From CAYFVR01 sp046541515 (lineage in GTDB: Bacteria; Desulfobacterota; Desulfobacteria; Desulfobacterales; Desulfococcaceae): DNA of 18,470 nt. Below, piece by piece: positions 7,077-14,169 of the stretch (its first letter is position 1; every line of letters starts with the position of its first letter). The stretch is taken from assembly GCA_046541515.1 (NCBI GenBank), contig JBKHDD010000092.1, forward strand, positions 1-18,470, read 5' to 3'. The position numbers and the translations under genes were made by a program. The notes under the pieces are model-generated. The model searched no databases. It had not been told where the DNA came from and saw nothing but the letters and a program-made list of their open reading frames with translations.

Positions 7077-8123
7077 TCAGAACCAGAGCCGATGACTCCA
7101 AATGTCCTCTTCCAGGTTTTGCTTGTCTTCCTGCAGGGCCAGATACATGGAGGCGTTCTGAATGGCGATGCCGCCCTGCTGGGCCAGCGCCTCCATCAAA
7201 ATCACCATGCTCTCGGGGAACTCCCGCTCCACGTCGCTGCACAGCCGCATGACGCCGATGGCTTCGTCGCCCACCGAAATGGGCACCACCAACATGGAGA
7301 CGATGCCCTCCTTTTCCATGGCCTCGGGATACTGCACCCGGCTGTCGTTTCGGGCGTCCTGGATGGCCACCGTTTCGCCCCGCAGGGCGTTGGTCACGCT
7401 CCGGTCGCTGGAAATCGGCCCTTTGGCCAGAAATGCCTCCGAGAGTCCGTAGCTGGCCACCAGGTCCAGGGTGCCGGTCTCCTTGTTGAGCAGACGAATG
7501 TTGACGCCCTTTAAGCCAAAGGTGTCGGCGATGTCGGCGGTGAGGATGTGAAGGATCCGCTTGATGTCGAGGCTGGCGTTGATGTTTTTGGCGAAGCCGC
7601 GGAACAGGGTGGCGTTCTTGCGCAGCCGGTCCACCAGCCGGGAATTCTGGATGGCGATGCCGCCCTGGTCGGCCAGCGCCCGCAGGAAGTCGATCTCTTC
7701 CTCGGAAAAATCCCGCTTTTCCGCCGTGTAGAGGGAAAGAACCCCGATGATCCGGTCCTCGGCCATGACCGGCACCACCAGAATGGATGCCAGCCCCTCC
7801 GCCTTTTTGGCCGCCTTGTTTTCGGCGCGGGGGTCGGTTTCCACGTCGGCCATGGCCAGGTAGCCGTCCTTCACCATCTGATCCGCCAACGGCCGCGCCC
7901 GGTAGGGGTCGGCGTGGAGGTAGTTGTCGGACAGGCCCTTCTGGGCCACGGGAACGAACAGGTCGTCCTGCTCCCGCCGGAGAAACAGGCTGGCGGCCTT
8001 GCCGTCCATGGCGGCAATGGCCCCTTCGACGATGCGGTCGAGCAGCTCCTCGCGCTTGAGGGTCGATCCCAACGCCTTGCTCACGGCGCAGAAGGTCTTG
8101 AAGTAGTCCCGCTTGATCGTCAT
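7077..8123 (-). CDS. Tandem GAF-domain protein in the pha operon
   Basis: 348 residues, soluble. Two GAF domains, about 20-162 and 185-327, look like an internal duplication: each ends in a similar helix (ADQGGIAIQNSRLV and AQQGGIAIQNASMY) and each has the strand ILVVPVMAEDRIIGVLSL or MLVVPISVGDEAIGVMRL. No kinase, cyclase, phosphodiesterase or DNA-binding output domain follows; the last 20 residues are a short charged tail. GAF domains bind small ligands or act in redox sensing; the ligand here is unknown. ATG 8123 has GGGAGG about 5 nt upstream and lies 11 nt after the phaC stop, so it is surely cotranscribed with phaE-phaC. An open frame continues upstream over phaC but that is overlap. 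Perhaps a sensor or scaffold acting on PHA synthesis (inference). Confidence 0.85.
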   Translation of the reverse strand: MTIKRDYFKTFCAVSKALGSTLKREELLDRIVEGAIAAMDGKAASLFLRREQDDLFVPVAQKGLSDNYLHADPYRARPLADQMVKDGYLAMADVETDPRAENKAAKKAEGLASILVVPVMAEDRIIGVLSLYTAEKRDFSEEEIDFLRALADQGGIAIQNSRLVDRLRKNATLFRGFAKNINASLDIKRILHILTADIADTFGLKGVNIRLLNKETGTLDLVASYGLSEAFLAKGPISSDRSVTNALRGETVAIQDARNDSRVQYPEAMEKEGIVSMLVVPISVGDEAIGVMRLCSDVEREFPESMVILMEALAQQGGIAIQNASMYLALQEDKQNLEEDIWSHRLWF

Positions 8124-8134
8124 GGTTCCTCCCC

Positions 8135-9421
8135 CTACTTCCGCGTCTTGTCGGCGGCGGACGCGGTCTTGGATTGACCGGTGGATGATTTTCGGCGCGA
8201 AGCCGTTTTCTTGGCGGGCCCGTTCCCCGTCTTCGTGCCCGCGGAGGCGGTTTTCGCCTTCCTGGATTTCTTGGCCGTCGCGGAAGCCGTCTTGGCGGCG
8301 GCGGACCGCCGGGGCTTCGGTCCGGCGGCAAACTTTTTGGGCGTGCCCTCCCGCTCCTTCAGCCATTCGTTGATTTTGGGCGCGAACAGCTTCTGACACT
8401 TGGAGCTGACGTAAATCCCGATGTGGCCGGTGTTGAGCACCAGATCTTCGGCGTCCTCGCTGCCCACCCGCTCGGTCAGCAGCTCGCAGGCCTGGGGCGG
8501 CACCAGATGGTCGAACTTGCCGTAGATGTTGAGCAGCGGCATGGTGAGGTTCTTGAGGTCCACCCGCCGGCCGTCCAGCTCCATTTCGCTGTTGATGAGC
8601 TTGTTCCTTTTGTAGCAGTCCTCGATGAACTGCCGGAAGGTGGCGCCGGGCACGTCCGGACTGTCGAAAATCCATTTCTCCATTCGGACGAAGTTTTCCA
8701 CGAAGGCCCGGTTGTCCATGTTTTCGAAAAAACCGACATACTTGTCAAGAATCAATCGGGCGGGATTGAGCAACAAAAACCCCAGGTTCATCAGGTCGCC
8801 GGGCATGTTGCCGTAAAGCGATCCCAATTGATCGGCCCGGCTGTTTCGCATCCAGATGTGAAGCAGACCGGCGTCGGTGTCGAAATTGGTGGGCGTGACG
8901 GTGGTGACCAGGTTCTGAATCTTTTCCGGGTGCAGGGAGGAATACATCACCGAAAAGGCGCCCCCCATGCATATTCCCATCAGGTTGACCTTGTCGATGT
9001 CGTGGCGTTTCCGGATGAAATCGACCACGTTGTTCATGTAGCCGTTGACGTGGTCGTTGATGTCCAGGAACTGGTCCTTGCGGGTGGGATAGCCCCAGTC
9101 GATCATGTAGACTTCGAGGCCCATCTCCAGAAAACTCTGGACCACGCTGCGGCCGGGCTGCAGGTCCAGCATGGTTTCCCGGTTGATGAGGGCATAGACC
9201 ATGAGGAGGGGATATTTGTGGGTCACCGTTTCGGGCCTGTAGTACTTCAGCTTGACCCGGTCCTCGGTGTAGACCACTTCGTAGGGGGTGGTCGCCAGGT
9301 CGGTTTCCAGCGGTCCAAACAAGACGTCCGACGCCTTCTGCGCGCGGTCCTTGACCTGCTCCGCCCGCTCGGCCATCTTTTTAAGGATGAGGTCAACGGC
9401 AATTTTCGGCTGTTGGCTCAT
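8135..9421 (-). CDS. phaC: Class III poly(3-hydroxyalkanoate) synthase catalytic subunit PhaC with Lys/Ala-rich tail
   Basis: 428 residues. An alpha/beta-hydrolase core of about 360 residues holds the lipase-like box GICMGG with nucleophile Cys151, Asp304 in YGKFDHLVPP, and His333 in TGHIGIYVSS, almost the same positions as in Allochromatium class III PhaC (149/302/331). It polymerises (R)-3-hydroxyacyl-CoA on the granule surface together with PhaE. ATG 9421 has AAAGGAGG 7 nt upstream and lies 27 nt after phaE. Oddity: residues about 361-428 are an added low-complexity tail rich in Lys, Ala, Ser, Thr and Arg (for example KKSRKAKTASAG), like histone H1/AlgP/PhaF tails and absent from the usual class III enzyme of about 355 residues. 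The tail may bind nucleic acid and tie granules to the nucleoid (inference). Confidence 0.94.
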   Translation of the reverse strand: MSQQPKIAVDLILKKMAERAEQVKDRAQKASDVLFGPLETDLATTPYEVVYTEDRVKLKYYRPETVTHKYPLLMVYALINRETMLDLQPGRSVVQSFLEMGLEVYMIDWGYPTRKDQFLDINDHVNGYMNNVVDFIRKRHDIDKVNLMGICMGGAFSVMYSSLHPEKIQNLVTTVTPTNFDTDAGLLHIWMRNSRADQLGSLYGNMPGDLMNLGFLLLNPARLILDKYVGFFENMDNRAFVENFVRMEKWIFDSPDVPGATFRQFIEDCYKRNKLINSEMELDGRRVDLKNLTMPLLNIYGKFDHLVPPQACELLTERVGSEDAEDLVLNTGHIGIYVSSKCQKLFAPKINEWLKEREGTPKKFAAGPKPRRSAAAKTASATAKKSRKAKTASAGTKTGNGPAKKTASRRKSSTGQSKTASAADKTRK

Positions 9422-9448
9422 AAAAGGGCCTCCTTTCCTTGAGGGACG

Positions 9449-10348
9449 TTAGGCCGAGACTTCGGCGTCCATGCGCTTGCACAGTTCGTTGACCTTCTTC
9501 TTCAGCAAATACAGATCTTTGTACACCTCGTCCATGTCGCGATTGGTGGGAATGGGCAGTTTGGAGAGCAAATCGTACATCACCTTGTCCTTGGCCGACC
9601 GATATTCGGCGAGCTGGGCGATGGTCTTGTCCATCACTTCCGTATATTCCGGGCTCTGCAACAGGGTCATGTAATGACCTTCGAGGGTCCGAATCCAAAG
9701 ATTGTAGTAATCCTTGAAATTATCGAAAATTTCGCCCTTCTCCGCCATCTCTTCCACCTTTTCCTGCATGGCGGCCGACGTTTTCTCGATGGGCACGTAG
9801 AACATGTATAAAAATTCCCCCAGAGCGGTCTGGAACAGGTTGTACTTGTCCATCATGTCGTTGACCCGCTCCTGGTGGAACCGGGTCAGCCCCAGGGCCG
9901 GCACCTTCAGGAATTTCTGGAACTCCCGCTCGTAGATGTCCCGCAGGGCCTGGAAAGTTTCCTGGTCGATGTCGTCGAATTTGTAGGCTTTGGGCTGCTG
10001 CCCCATCTTGGCGGCGCGGTCCATGAACTGGCGCTGGAGTTCGGCGTATCCGTCCCAGCTCTGGCGGGCCATGGTCATCAAAAAATCCGGGATGTAATCC
10101 ACCCCCTTCATCATCTCTTCGATGTTGTCGGGTTTGGTGAGGCTGGAAAACAGCGACTGGAAGACCTTGGCGCTCGATTCCATCGTCTTCCGGTACCGGC
10201 GAAACCGGAGATTCCCGGAAAACCCGCCTTCGTCGGACTGCCCGCCGGCCTGCATTTTGAACATTTCTTCCCAAAATCCGGAGGCCGATTTCATCCAGGC
10301 CGAAAACACCGTAGCCGGATCCATTCCCTGCCGGTTATCCTGATCCAT
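9449..10348 (-). CDS. phaE: Class III PHA synthase subunit PhaE
   Basis: 299 residues, helical, no membrane segment; PhaE activates and dimerises with PhaC. Recognisable features are the N-terminal FSAWMKSASGFWEEMFKM, the central ALRDIYEREFQKFLKVPALG and the PhaE-type stretch FYVPIEKTSAAMQEKVEEMA, ending in a coiled coil (DEVYKDLYLLKKKVNELCKRM) at the C-terminus. Slightly shorter than Allochromatium PhaE (about 357). I chose ATG 10348 because AGGAG lies 6 nt upstream and MDQDNRQGMDPATVFSAW begins there; the frame runs open to 10483 but that extension lacks a ribosome site and overlaps the end of phaR. Order phaE-phaC matches the class III operon known from sulfate reducers. Confidence 0.9.
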   Translation of the reverse strand: MDQDNRQGMDPATVFSAWMKSASGFWEEMFKMQAGGQSDEGGFSGNLRFRRYRKTMESSAKVFQSLFSSLTKPDNIEEMMKGVDYIPDFLMTMARQSWDGYAELQRQFMDRAAKMGQQPKAYKFDDIDQETFQALRDIYEREFQKFLKVPALGLTRFHQERVNDMMDKYNLFQTALGEFLYMFYVPIEKTSAAMQEKVEEMAEKGEIFDNFKDYYNLWIRTLEGHYMTLLQSPEYTEVMDKTIAQLAEYRSAKDKVMYDLLSKLPIPTNRDMDEVYKDLYLLKKKVNELCKRMDAEVSA

Positions 10349-10404
10349 GAGGCGCTCCTGTCCTATTGGGGTCGCATTGGGGGCATCGCGTTTGTGGAAA
10401 CTCG

Positions 10405-10435
10405 TTACCCGGACGGTTTCCGAATTGTCGGGTAA
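10405..10435. repeat. Inverted repeat in the phaR-phaE gap
   Basis: TTACCCG (10405-10411) and CGGGTAA (10429-10435), perfect 7-nt arms with a 17-nt loop, in the 131-nt gap between phaR and phaE. It could be an operator or an intercistronic hairpin; no T tract follows on either strand. Confidence 0.35.
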
Positions 10436-10479
10436 ACATACAGCAACAAAAGGAAGAACACAAGTTTGATGAACGGTCG

Positions 10480-10935
10480 TCATTCATTTTGGTCGGGATT
10501 ATCTTTCGGGGGGGGCGTGAACGGCTGAAAAGGCGTCAAATTTCGCATGGTCTTTCCGGCCACGGAGGACAGGTCGATCCCCAGTTCCAGACAGATGCGA
10601 AACTGCTCCTCCATGTTCCGCCGATAGGCCAGATAGCTCTGGATGCTTTGCTCCAGGTATTTGTCGAAAAACTCGCTGAGCACGGTTTCGCCGAACCGGA
10701 TGATCAGATGGAGCAGGGAAACCGGAAGGACGCTGTTGTTTTTCTTGGCCTGCTCCATGATGATTTGGGTCAGGATAAAGGCGGTCACGTCCTGGTCGGT
10801 TTTGAGATCGATCACCTGCACCTGATGCCCCCCCTTGATGAGGGCGGCCACGTCCATCAGGGTGACATATTTTGAATTTTCAGTATCGTATAGCCTTCGG
10901 TTGGGATATTTTTTAAGGGTAATCTTCGATGCCAT
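10480..10935 (-). CDS. phaR: PHA synthesis repressor PhaR
   Basis: 151 residues. The N-terminal PHB accumulation regulator domain is clear: ITLKKYPNRRLYDTENSKYV (5-24), TLMDVAALIKGG, VQVIDLKTDQDVTAFILTQII (DNA-binding region), followed by the second PHB_acc domain with LIIRFGETVLSEFFDKYLEQSI. PhaR represses phasin and often its own gene, and is released when it binds nascent PHA granules or phasin becomes limiting (known for Cupriavidus and Paracoccus). The start is ATG 10935 with AGGAGG 8 nt upstream. It is first in the minus arm and divergent from phasin-like genes, the expected target. The C-terminal tail is short, Pro- and Asp-rich. Confidence 0.92.
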   Translation of the reverse strand: MASKITLKKYPNRRLYDTENSKYVTLMDVAALIKGGHQVQVIDLKTDQDVTAFILTQIIMEQAKKNNSVLPVSLLHLIIRFGETVLSEFFDKYLEQSIQSYLAYRRNMEEQFRICLELGIDLSSVAGKTMRNLTPFQPFTPPPKDNPDQNE

Positions 10936-10993
10936 TGGGGGGACCTCCTCGCCGATTTGTCACATCGCAAAAATTGTGAAAATTTTTTTCTCG

Positions 10994-11022
10994 GTTATGG
11001 GCCAAAGCGCCATGAAGGTCAA
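10994..11022 (-). promoter_or_regulatory. Promoter candidate for the phaR-phaE-phaC arm
   Basis: Minus strand TTGACC (11022-11017), a 17-nt spacer, and CATAAC (10999-10994): a good -35, a fair -10 and ideal spacing. The start would be near 10987, about 50 nt before the phaR ATG. Confidence 0.5.
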
Positions 11023-11031
11023 GGCTTTCCG

Positions 11032-11048
11032 CCGATGGAGACCATCGG
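11032..11048. promoter_or_regulatory. 17-bp dyad between the divergent pha promoters
   Basis: CCGATGG-AGA-CCATCGG, perfect 7-nt arms, flanked by direct copies of GGCTTTCC (11023-11030 and 11048-11055). It sits just upstream of both -35 elements, as expected for an operator serving both arms. The bound protein is not known. Confidence 0.4.
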
Positions 11049-11065
11049 GCTTTCCTTCGAAAATT

Positions 11066-11078
11066 TTGTGCACTGCAA
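11066..11078. promoter_or_regulatory. TGC-rich near-palindrome, candidate PhaR operator
   Basis: TTGTGCACTGCAA, centred 16 nt upstream of the phasin -35 box. PhaR proteins are reported to bind TGC-rich imperfect palindromes in phasin promoters; the match here is by eye and the exact consensus in this lineage is unknown. Confidence 0.4.
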
Positions 11079-11087
11079 AAAAGTCCC

Positions 11088-11115
11088 TTGACATTGGCCC
11101 GGATTTTATTAAAAT
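11088..11115 (+). promoter_or_regulatory. Promoter of the phasin / second phaC arm
   Basis: TTGACA (11088-11093), a 16-nt spacer, and TAAAAT (11110-11115): a full -35 match and 5 of 6 at -10. The start would be near 11122, giving a leader of about 75 nt before the ATG at 11198. Confidence 0.6.
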
Positions 11116-11197
11116 GGAATCATCGAGCGAAGACGGCGGGACGAAACCCGATTCGCCCCGCCAACCCCTTCATCCTACCAAAGAAGGAGAAGAAACC

Positions 11198-11458
11198 ATG
11201 GAACCCGGAATGTTTCCCAAGCAGGTTTTGACCTATCAGCGCAGCCTTTTTGACAGCGCCTTTAACGCCATGTGTGCGGTGCAGGACCAGACCGAGCAGA
11301 TGACGGAAACCATGCTCAAGCAGATGAGCTGGATGCCCGAAGAGGCCAAAAAAAGCATCCGCGACGCCGTGGGCATGTACAAAAAAGCCAGGGAAACCTA
11401 TAAAAAATCGGTGGACGAAGGCTTCGACCGCATGGAAGAGATGTTCACCGCCAAGTAA
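11198..11458 (+). CDS. Small phasin-like granule protein (paralogue 1)
   Basis: 86 residues, all-helical and amphipathic with many Met, Lys and Glu: TYQRSLFDSAFNAMCAVQDQ, MLKQMSWMPEEAKKSIRDAV, and KKARETYKKSVDEGFDRMEE. It lines up without gaps with the next gene (FDxxFxAM, the W-x-PEE-x-KK turn, Y-x4-Y-x3-V-x-x-x-F). Small helical proteins of this kind beside phaC and phaR are phasins, which coat PHA granules. ATG 11198 has AAGGAG about 9 nt upstream; the frame extends far upstream but into the promoter region, so the longer form is rejected. First gene of the plus arm, directly behind the strongest promoter of the region, as expected for an abundant granule coat protein. Confidence 0.8.
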   Translation: MEPGMFPKQVLTYQRSLFDSAFNAMCAVQDQTEQMTETMLKQMSWMPEEAKKSIRDAVGMYKKARETYKKSVDEGFDRMEEMFTAK

Positions 11459-11489
11459 ACCCGCTCCCATCCCCAGGAGGATCATCGTC

Positions 11490-11765
11490 ATGGACCAGAA
11501 ACAGCTGTTTAAGCAAATGCTCGACTTCCAAAAAGCCACCTTCGACAATTCTTTCAAGGCCATGGCCAGCCTGCAGGAGCAGGGCGAAAAAATGGTCGAT
11601 ACTTTTCTGCAACAGGCCACCTGGCTGCCCGAGGAAGGCAAGAAGGCGGTCACCAACTGGATCAACGCGTACAAGGAAGGCCGCGCCAAATACCGCGAAG
11701 CGGTGGAGCAAAACTTCGAGAAAGTGGAAGCCTACTTCGCCGGTACCGACAAAAGCGCCGAGTAA
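11490..11765 (+). CDS. Small phasin-like granule protein (paralogue 2)
   Basis: 91 residues, a tandem-duplicate paralogue of the preceding gene: MLDFQKATFDNSFKAMASLQ, FLQQATWLPEEGKKAVTNWI, and KEGRAKYREAVEQNFEKVEA. Two amphipathic helices are separated by the conserved W-L-PEE turn; the tail GTDKSAE is polar. ATG 11490 has AGGAGG 9 nt upstream, 31 nt after the first phasin-like gene. A 14-bp hairpin immediately follows the stop codon. Presumed granule surface protein; assignment rests on context and composition rather than a unique motif. Confidence 0.8.
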   Translation: MDQKQLFKQMLDFQKATFDNSFKAMASLQEQGEKMVDTFLQQATWLPEEGKKAVTNWINAYKEGRAKYREAVEQNFEKVEAYFAGTDKSAE

Positions 11766-11771
11766 TCTGCC

Positions 11772-11804
11772 GATCGCGCCCGGCCCCGCAGGCCGGGCGC
11801 GATC
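11772..11804 (+). repeat. Intercistronic 14-bp hairpin between phasin-like gene 2 and the second phaC
   Basis: Perfect arms GATCGCGCCCGGCC (11772-11785) and GGCCGGGCGCGATC (11791-11804) with loop CCGCA, ending 3 nt before the ribosome site GGAGGA (11808-11813). No T tract, so it is not a standard terminator. It is well placed to protect the 3' end of an abundant phasin mRNA and to lower expression of the downstream synthase (inference). Confidence 0.6.
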
Positions 11805-11820
11805 ACTGGAGGACGAACCC

Positions 11821-13533
11821 ATGGTCGACCAAGCCCCACCCTCGGAGAAGGAACTCAACCCGGACTTGCTTCTGGAACAGCTTCTCACTCCCATGAAAAC
11901 GTTTACGGCGGGCGTGAACGCCGCCGGAAACTTCTACACCGGCCTCAACCGGTACGTGAACCAGCTCCTGGGCCCCTTTTGGATCGCCAGCCGATATTTC
12001 AGCGACATTGAGAAATGCCGGATTCTTCAGGAGACGCCCCTGAAAAACATCCAGGACTACCTTTCCCTTTCCGGCTTCAGCCTGGACCTCATCAACCGGA
12101 GCCTGCTGGCCGATCTTCGGGCGGTGAACGCCTACGCCGAAAAAGAACTCCCCAACGCCGTGGCCGCGCTGTTCAACACGCTGTTCGATCTCGAGGGCGA
12201 GGCCATCGACGACTACATGGAACGGCAGGCCCGCGCCGCGGAGACGGTGGCCCAAACCTATCCCAAGGCGATCGCCGAAATCGAGTCCGAATTTGGCTTC
12301 CATTTCGAGCGGGGCCGGGACGTTCGTTTCGCCGAGACCGACCGATTCGTCCTCTATCAGATAATGCCCACGGACCCCAACGTAAAGGTCCGTGAAAACG
12401 GCAAGCCTGTTTTCATCATGCCGCCCTTCGTGCTGGGGGCCAACATCCTGGCCTTTCTCCCGGGCGAAAACCGGAGCTACACCCACAATTTCGCCAATCA
12501 GGGAATTCCCACCTACATCCGGGTGATGAAAAACATCCAGGAGTCCGAGGCCCTGCAACAGATGACCGGGGAAGACGACGCCCTGGACACGAAGTTTTTC
12601 TGCGAAAAGATCATGAAGCGCCACGGCCGCAAGGTCACCTTGAACGGCTACTGCCAAGGCGGCTTCTCCGCCGTTTGCGACATCCTCTCCGGAGAGCTGG
12701 ACGGGCTGGTGGACGCGCTGATCACCTGCGTGTCTCCCATGGACGGCACCCGAAGCAAGGACCTGGTCAATTTTCTGCAAAGCCTGCCCACCCGCTTCAA
12801 CGACCTTGAGTACGGCATCAAGCGCCTGCCCAACGGCAACCAGGTCGCCGACGGCAACCTCATGGGCTGGGTCTACAAACTCAAAAGCATCGAGGTGGAA
12901 TCCCCGCTGGTCGCCTTCTTTCGGGACCTGATGATGCTGCGGCCCAAAAACGGCCAACCGGTGAAGATCGGCGCCACCGCCGCCGCCCTCAACTACTGGC
13001 TGATAAACGAGCGCAGCGACCTGCCCTTGGGCATCACCGAGATGAGCTACGCCTCCTACAACACGCCGGTGACCCCCGACGGCACTTTGCCGGTGAAGCT
13101 CTTCAATCGGACCCTGAACTTCAAGGGCATCAAGGAAAAGGGCATAAAGTGGCTGATTTGCTACGGCGAGCAGGACGACCTGGTGGAACCCCAAACGGCC
13201 CTGGCCCCGCTGGACTACATCGACGCGGAAGTGGCGGCCTTCCCCAAAGGCCACGTGGCCATCGCCACGTCCTGGTCCAACCCGGCTTCCGCCTGCGCCC
13301 TGCACACCCGGTTCGGTCCCAACAACCACCGGGGTCCGGTTCGGTTTCAGCTGGACCTGGAGTCCGAAGACCAAGCGGACGCGCCGGCCAAGCCGGCCCA
13401 AAGCGCCAAGGCCAAGGCGACCCAAAAGACCGTTGCCGCCGAGAAAAAGGCGAGCGCGGCCGCCAAGCCCAAGGCCGCTCGGTCCCGCCGGAAAACGACG
13501 CCAACCCCCTCCGGAACCGAAGAGTCGGCCTGA
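11821..13533 (+). CDS. phaC: Second, divergent PhaC-like PHA synthase with Lys/Ala-rich C-terminal tail
   Basis: 570 residues. A long N-terminal region (1-195, FWIASRYFSDIEKCRIL, helical) precedes an alpha/beta-hydrolase core with nucleophile box LNGYCQGGFSAV (Cys278), Asp452 in CYGEQDDLVEP and His478 in FPKGHVAIATSW, a complete Cys-Asp-His triad. Length and the G-Y-C-x-G-G box are closer to class I PhaC (about 590) than to the class III enzyme encoded nearby, but the class I stretch after the PP motif is altered (PPFVLGANILAFLPGENRSY). Residues about 520-560 are a Lys/Ala/Thr tail (for example KATQKTVAAEKKASAAAKPK) like that of the other PhaC. ATG 11821 has GGAGGA 7 nt upstream. Cotranscribed with phasin-like genes, so a PHA enzyme is likely; synthase is favoured, a Cys-type intracellular depolymerase is the alternative. 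Confidence 0.82.
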   Translation: MVDQAPPSEKELNPDLLLEQLLTPMKTFTAGVNAAGNFYTGLNRYVNQLLGPFWIASRYFSDIEKCRILQETPLKNIQDYLSLSGFSLDLINRSLLADLRAVNAYAEKELPNAVAALFNTLFDLEGEAIDDYMERQARAAETVAQTYPKAIAEIESEFGFHFERGRDVRFAETDRFVLYQIMPTDPNVKVRENGKPVFIMPPFVLGANILAFLPGENRSYTHNFANQGIPTYIRVMKNIQESEALQQMTGEDDALDTKFFCEKIMKRHGRKVTLNGYCQGGFSAVCDILSGELDGLVDALITCVSPMDGTRSKDLVNFLQSLPTRFNDLEYGIKRLPNGNQVADGNLMGWVYKLKSIEVESPLVAFFRDLMMLRPKNGQPVKIGATAAALNYWLINERSDLPLGITEMSYASYNTPVTPDGTLPVKLFNRTLNFKGIKEKGIKWLICYGEQDDLVEPQTALAPLDYIDAEVAAFPKGHVAIATSWSNPASACALHTRFGPNNHRGPVRFQLDLESEDQADAPAKPAQSAKAKATQKTVAAEKKASAAAKPKAARSRRKTTPTPSGTEESA

Positions 13534-13560
13534 CGCCGCCGGCCGGCGGAAGGGAAACGG

Positions 13561-14169
13561 ATGTTGATGGACGAAAAATTTTTGGAATTCTGGGGCAATG
13601 TTCTAATCAACGCCGCCCGAAGCAAGAAGCAGACCGACGATTTCTTCAGCTGGATGAAATCCGGAGGCGGCGGAGAGAAGGCCCCCAAAACCCTTCCGGG
13701 AACCGAGGAGATGGCCGCGGCGTTCCGCCGATTTTACGGCCTGGACAAGGTTTCCGAAAAGGGCGAGGATTACAATCGGCTGTATCGCCAATCTTTGGAG
13801 GATTTTCACAAATCCTTCAAAGATTACCTGGGCCTCATGGGCATCGTCCCCCGGGAGGAACATCTGGCCCTGGTCAAAAAGTACGAAACGCTGAAAGAGC
13901 GGTGCGCGGAACAGGAGGAAACCATCCGCCACCTGAAAATGCTGCTCGCGGCCGACAAAAACGGCCGAGGCGACCTGTCCGATCAGTTTCAGGATATGGT
14001 TCGAAACCAAACCGAACTGTTTCAGCAAATGATGTCCGACTTCGGACAATGCTTCACTCGTTCCGGCGACGCCGAGGACGAAACCCATGCACGGCAAAAG
14101 GGAGATCGACCCAATGCTCAACAAAATGCCAACGGTAAACGAGATGCTGGACCCGAAACAGATGAATAA
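13561..14169 (+). CDS. Small coiled-coil protein, putative synthase-associated subunit
   Basis: 202 residues, helical and soluble. Residues 1-35 start FLEFWGNVLINAARSKKQTD; 75-95 read RQSLEDFHKSFKDYLGLMGI; then PREEHLALVKKYETLKERCA begins a coiled coil to about residue 131. A Pro-x-EE start followed by a terminal coiled coil recalls the ends of PhaE and of Bacillus PhaR-type (class IV) synthase subunits, and the gene lies 27 nt after the second phaC. I infer that it is the non-catalytic partner of that enzyme or a granule protein; I do not recognise a defined family. The last 30 residues are polar, low-complexity and overlap the next gene, so may be dispensable. ATG 13561 has GAAGGG 6-7 nt upstream. 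Confidence 0.65.
   Translation: MLMDEKFLEFWGNVLINAARSKKQTDDFFSWMKSGGGGEKAPKTLPGTEEMAAAFRRFYGLDKVSEKGEDYNRLYRQSLEDFHKSFKDYLGLMGIVPREEHLALVKKYETLKERCAEQEETIRHLKMLLAADKNGRGDLSDQFQDMVRNQTELFQQMMSDFGQCFTRSGDAEDETHARQKGDRPNAQQNANGKRDAGPETDE

Noticed and set aside
11803..13425. 540-codon minus-strand frame opposite the second phaC
   Set aside because: Same antisense artefact of GC-rich third positions; no ribosome site or motifs, and the plus-strand protein has a full catalytic triad.
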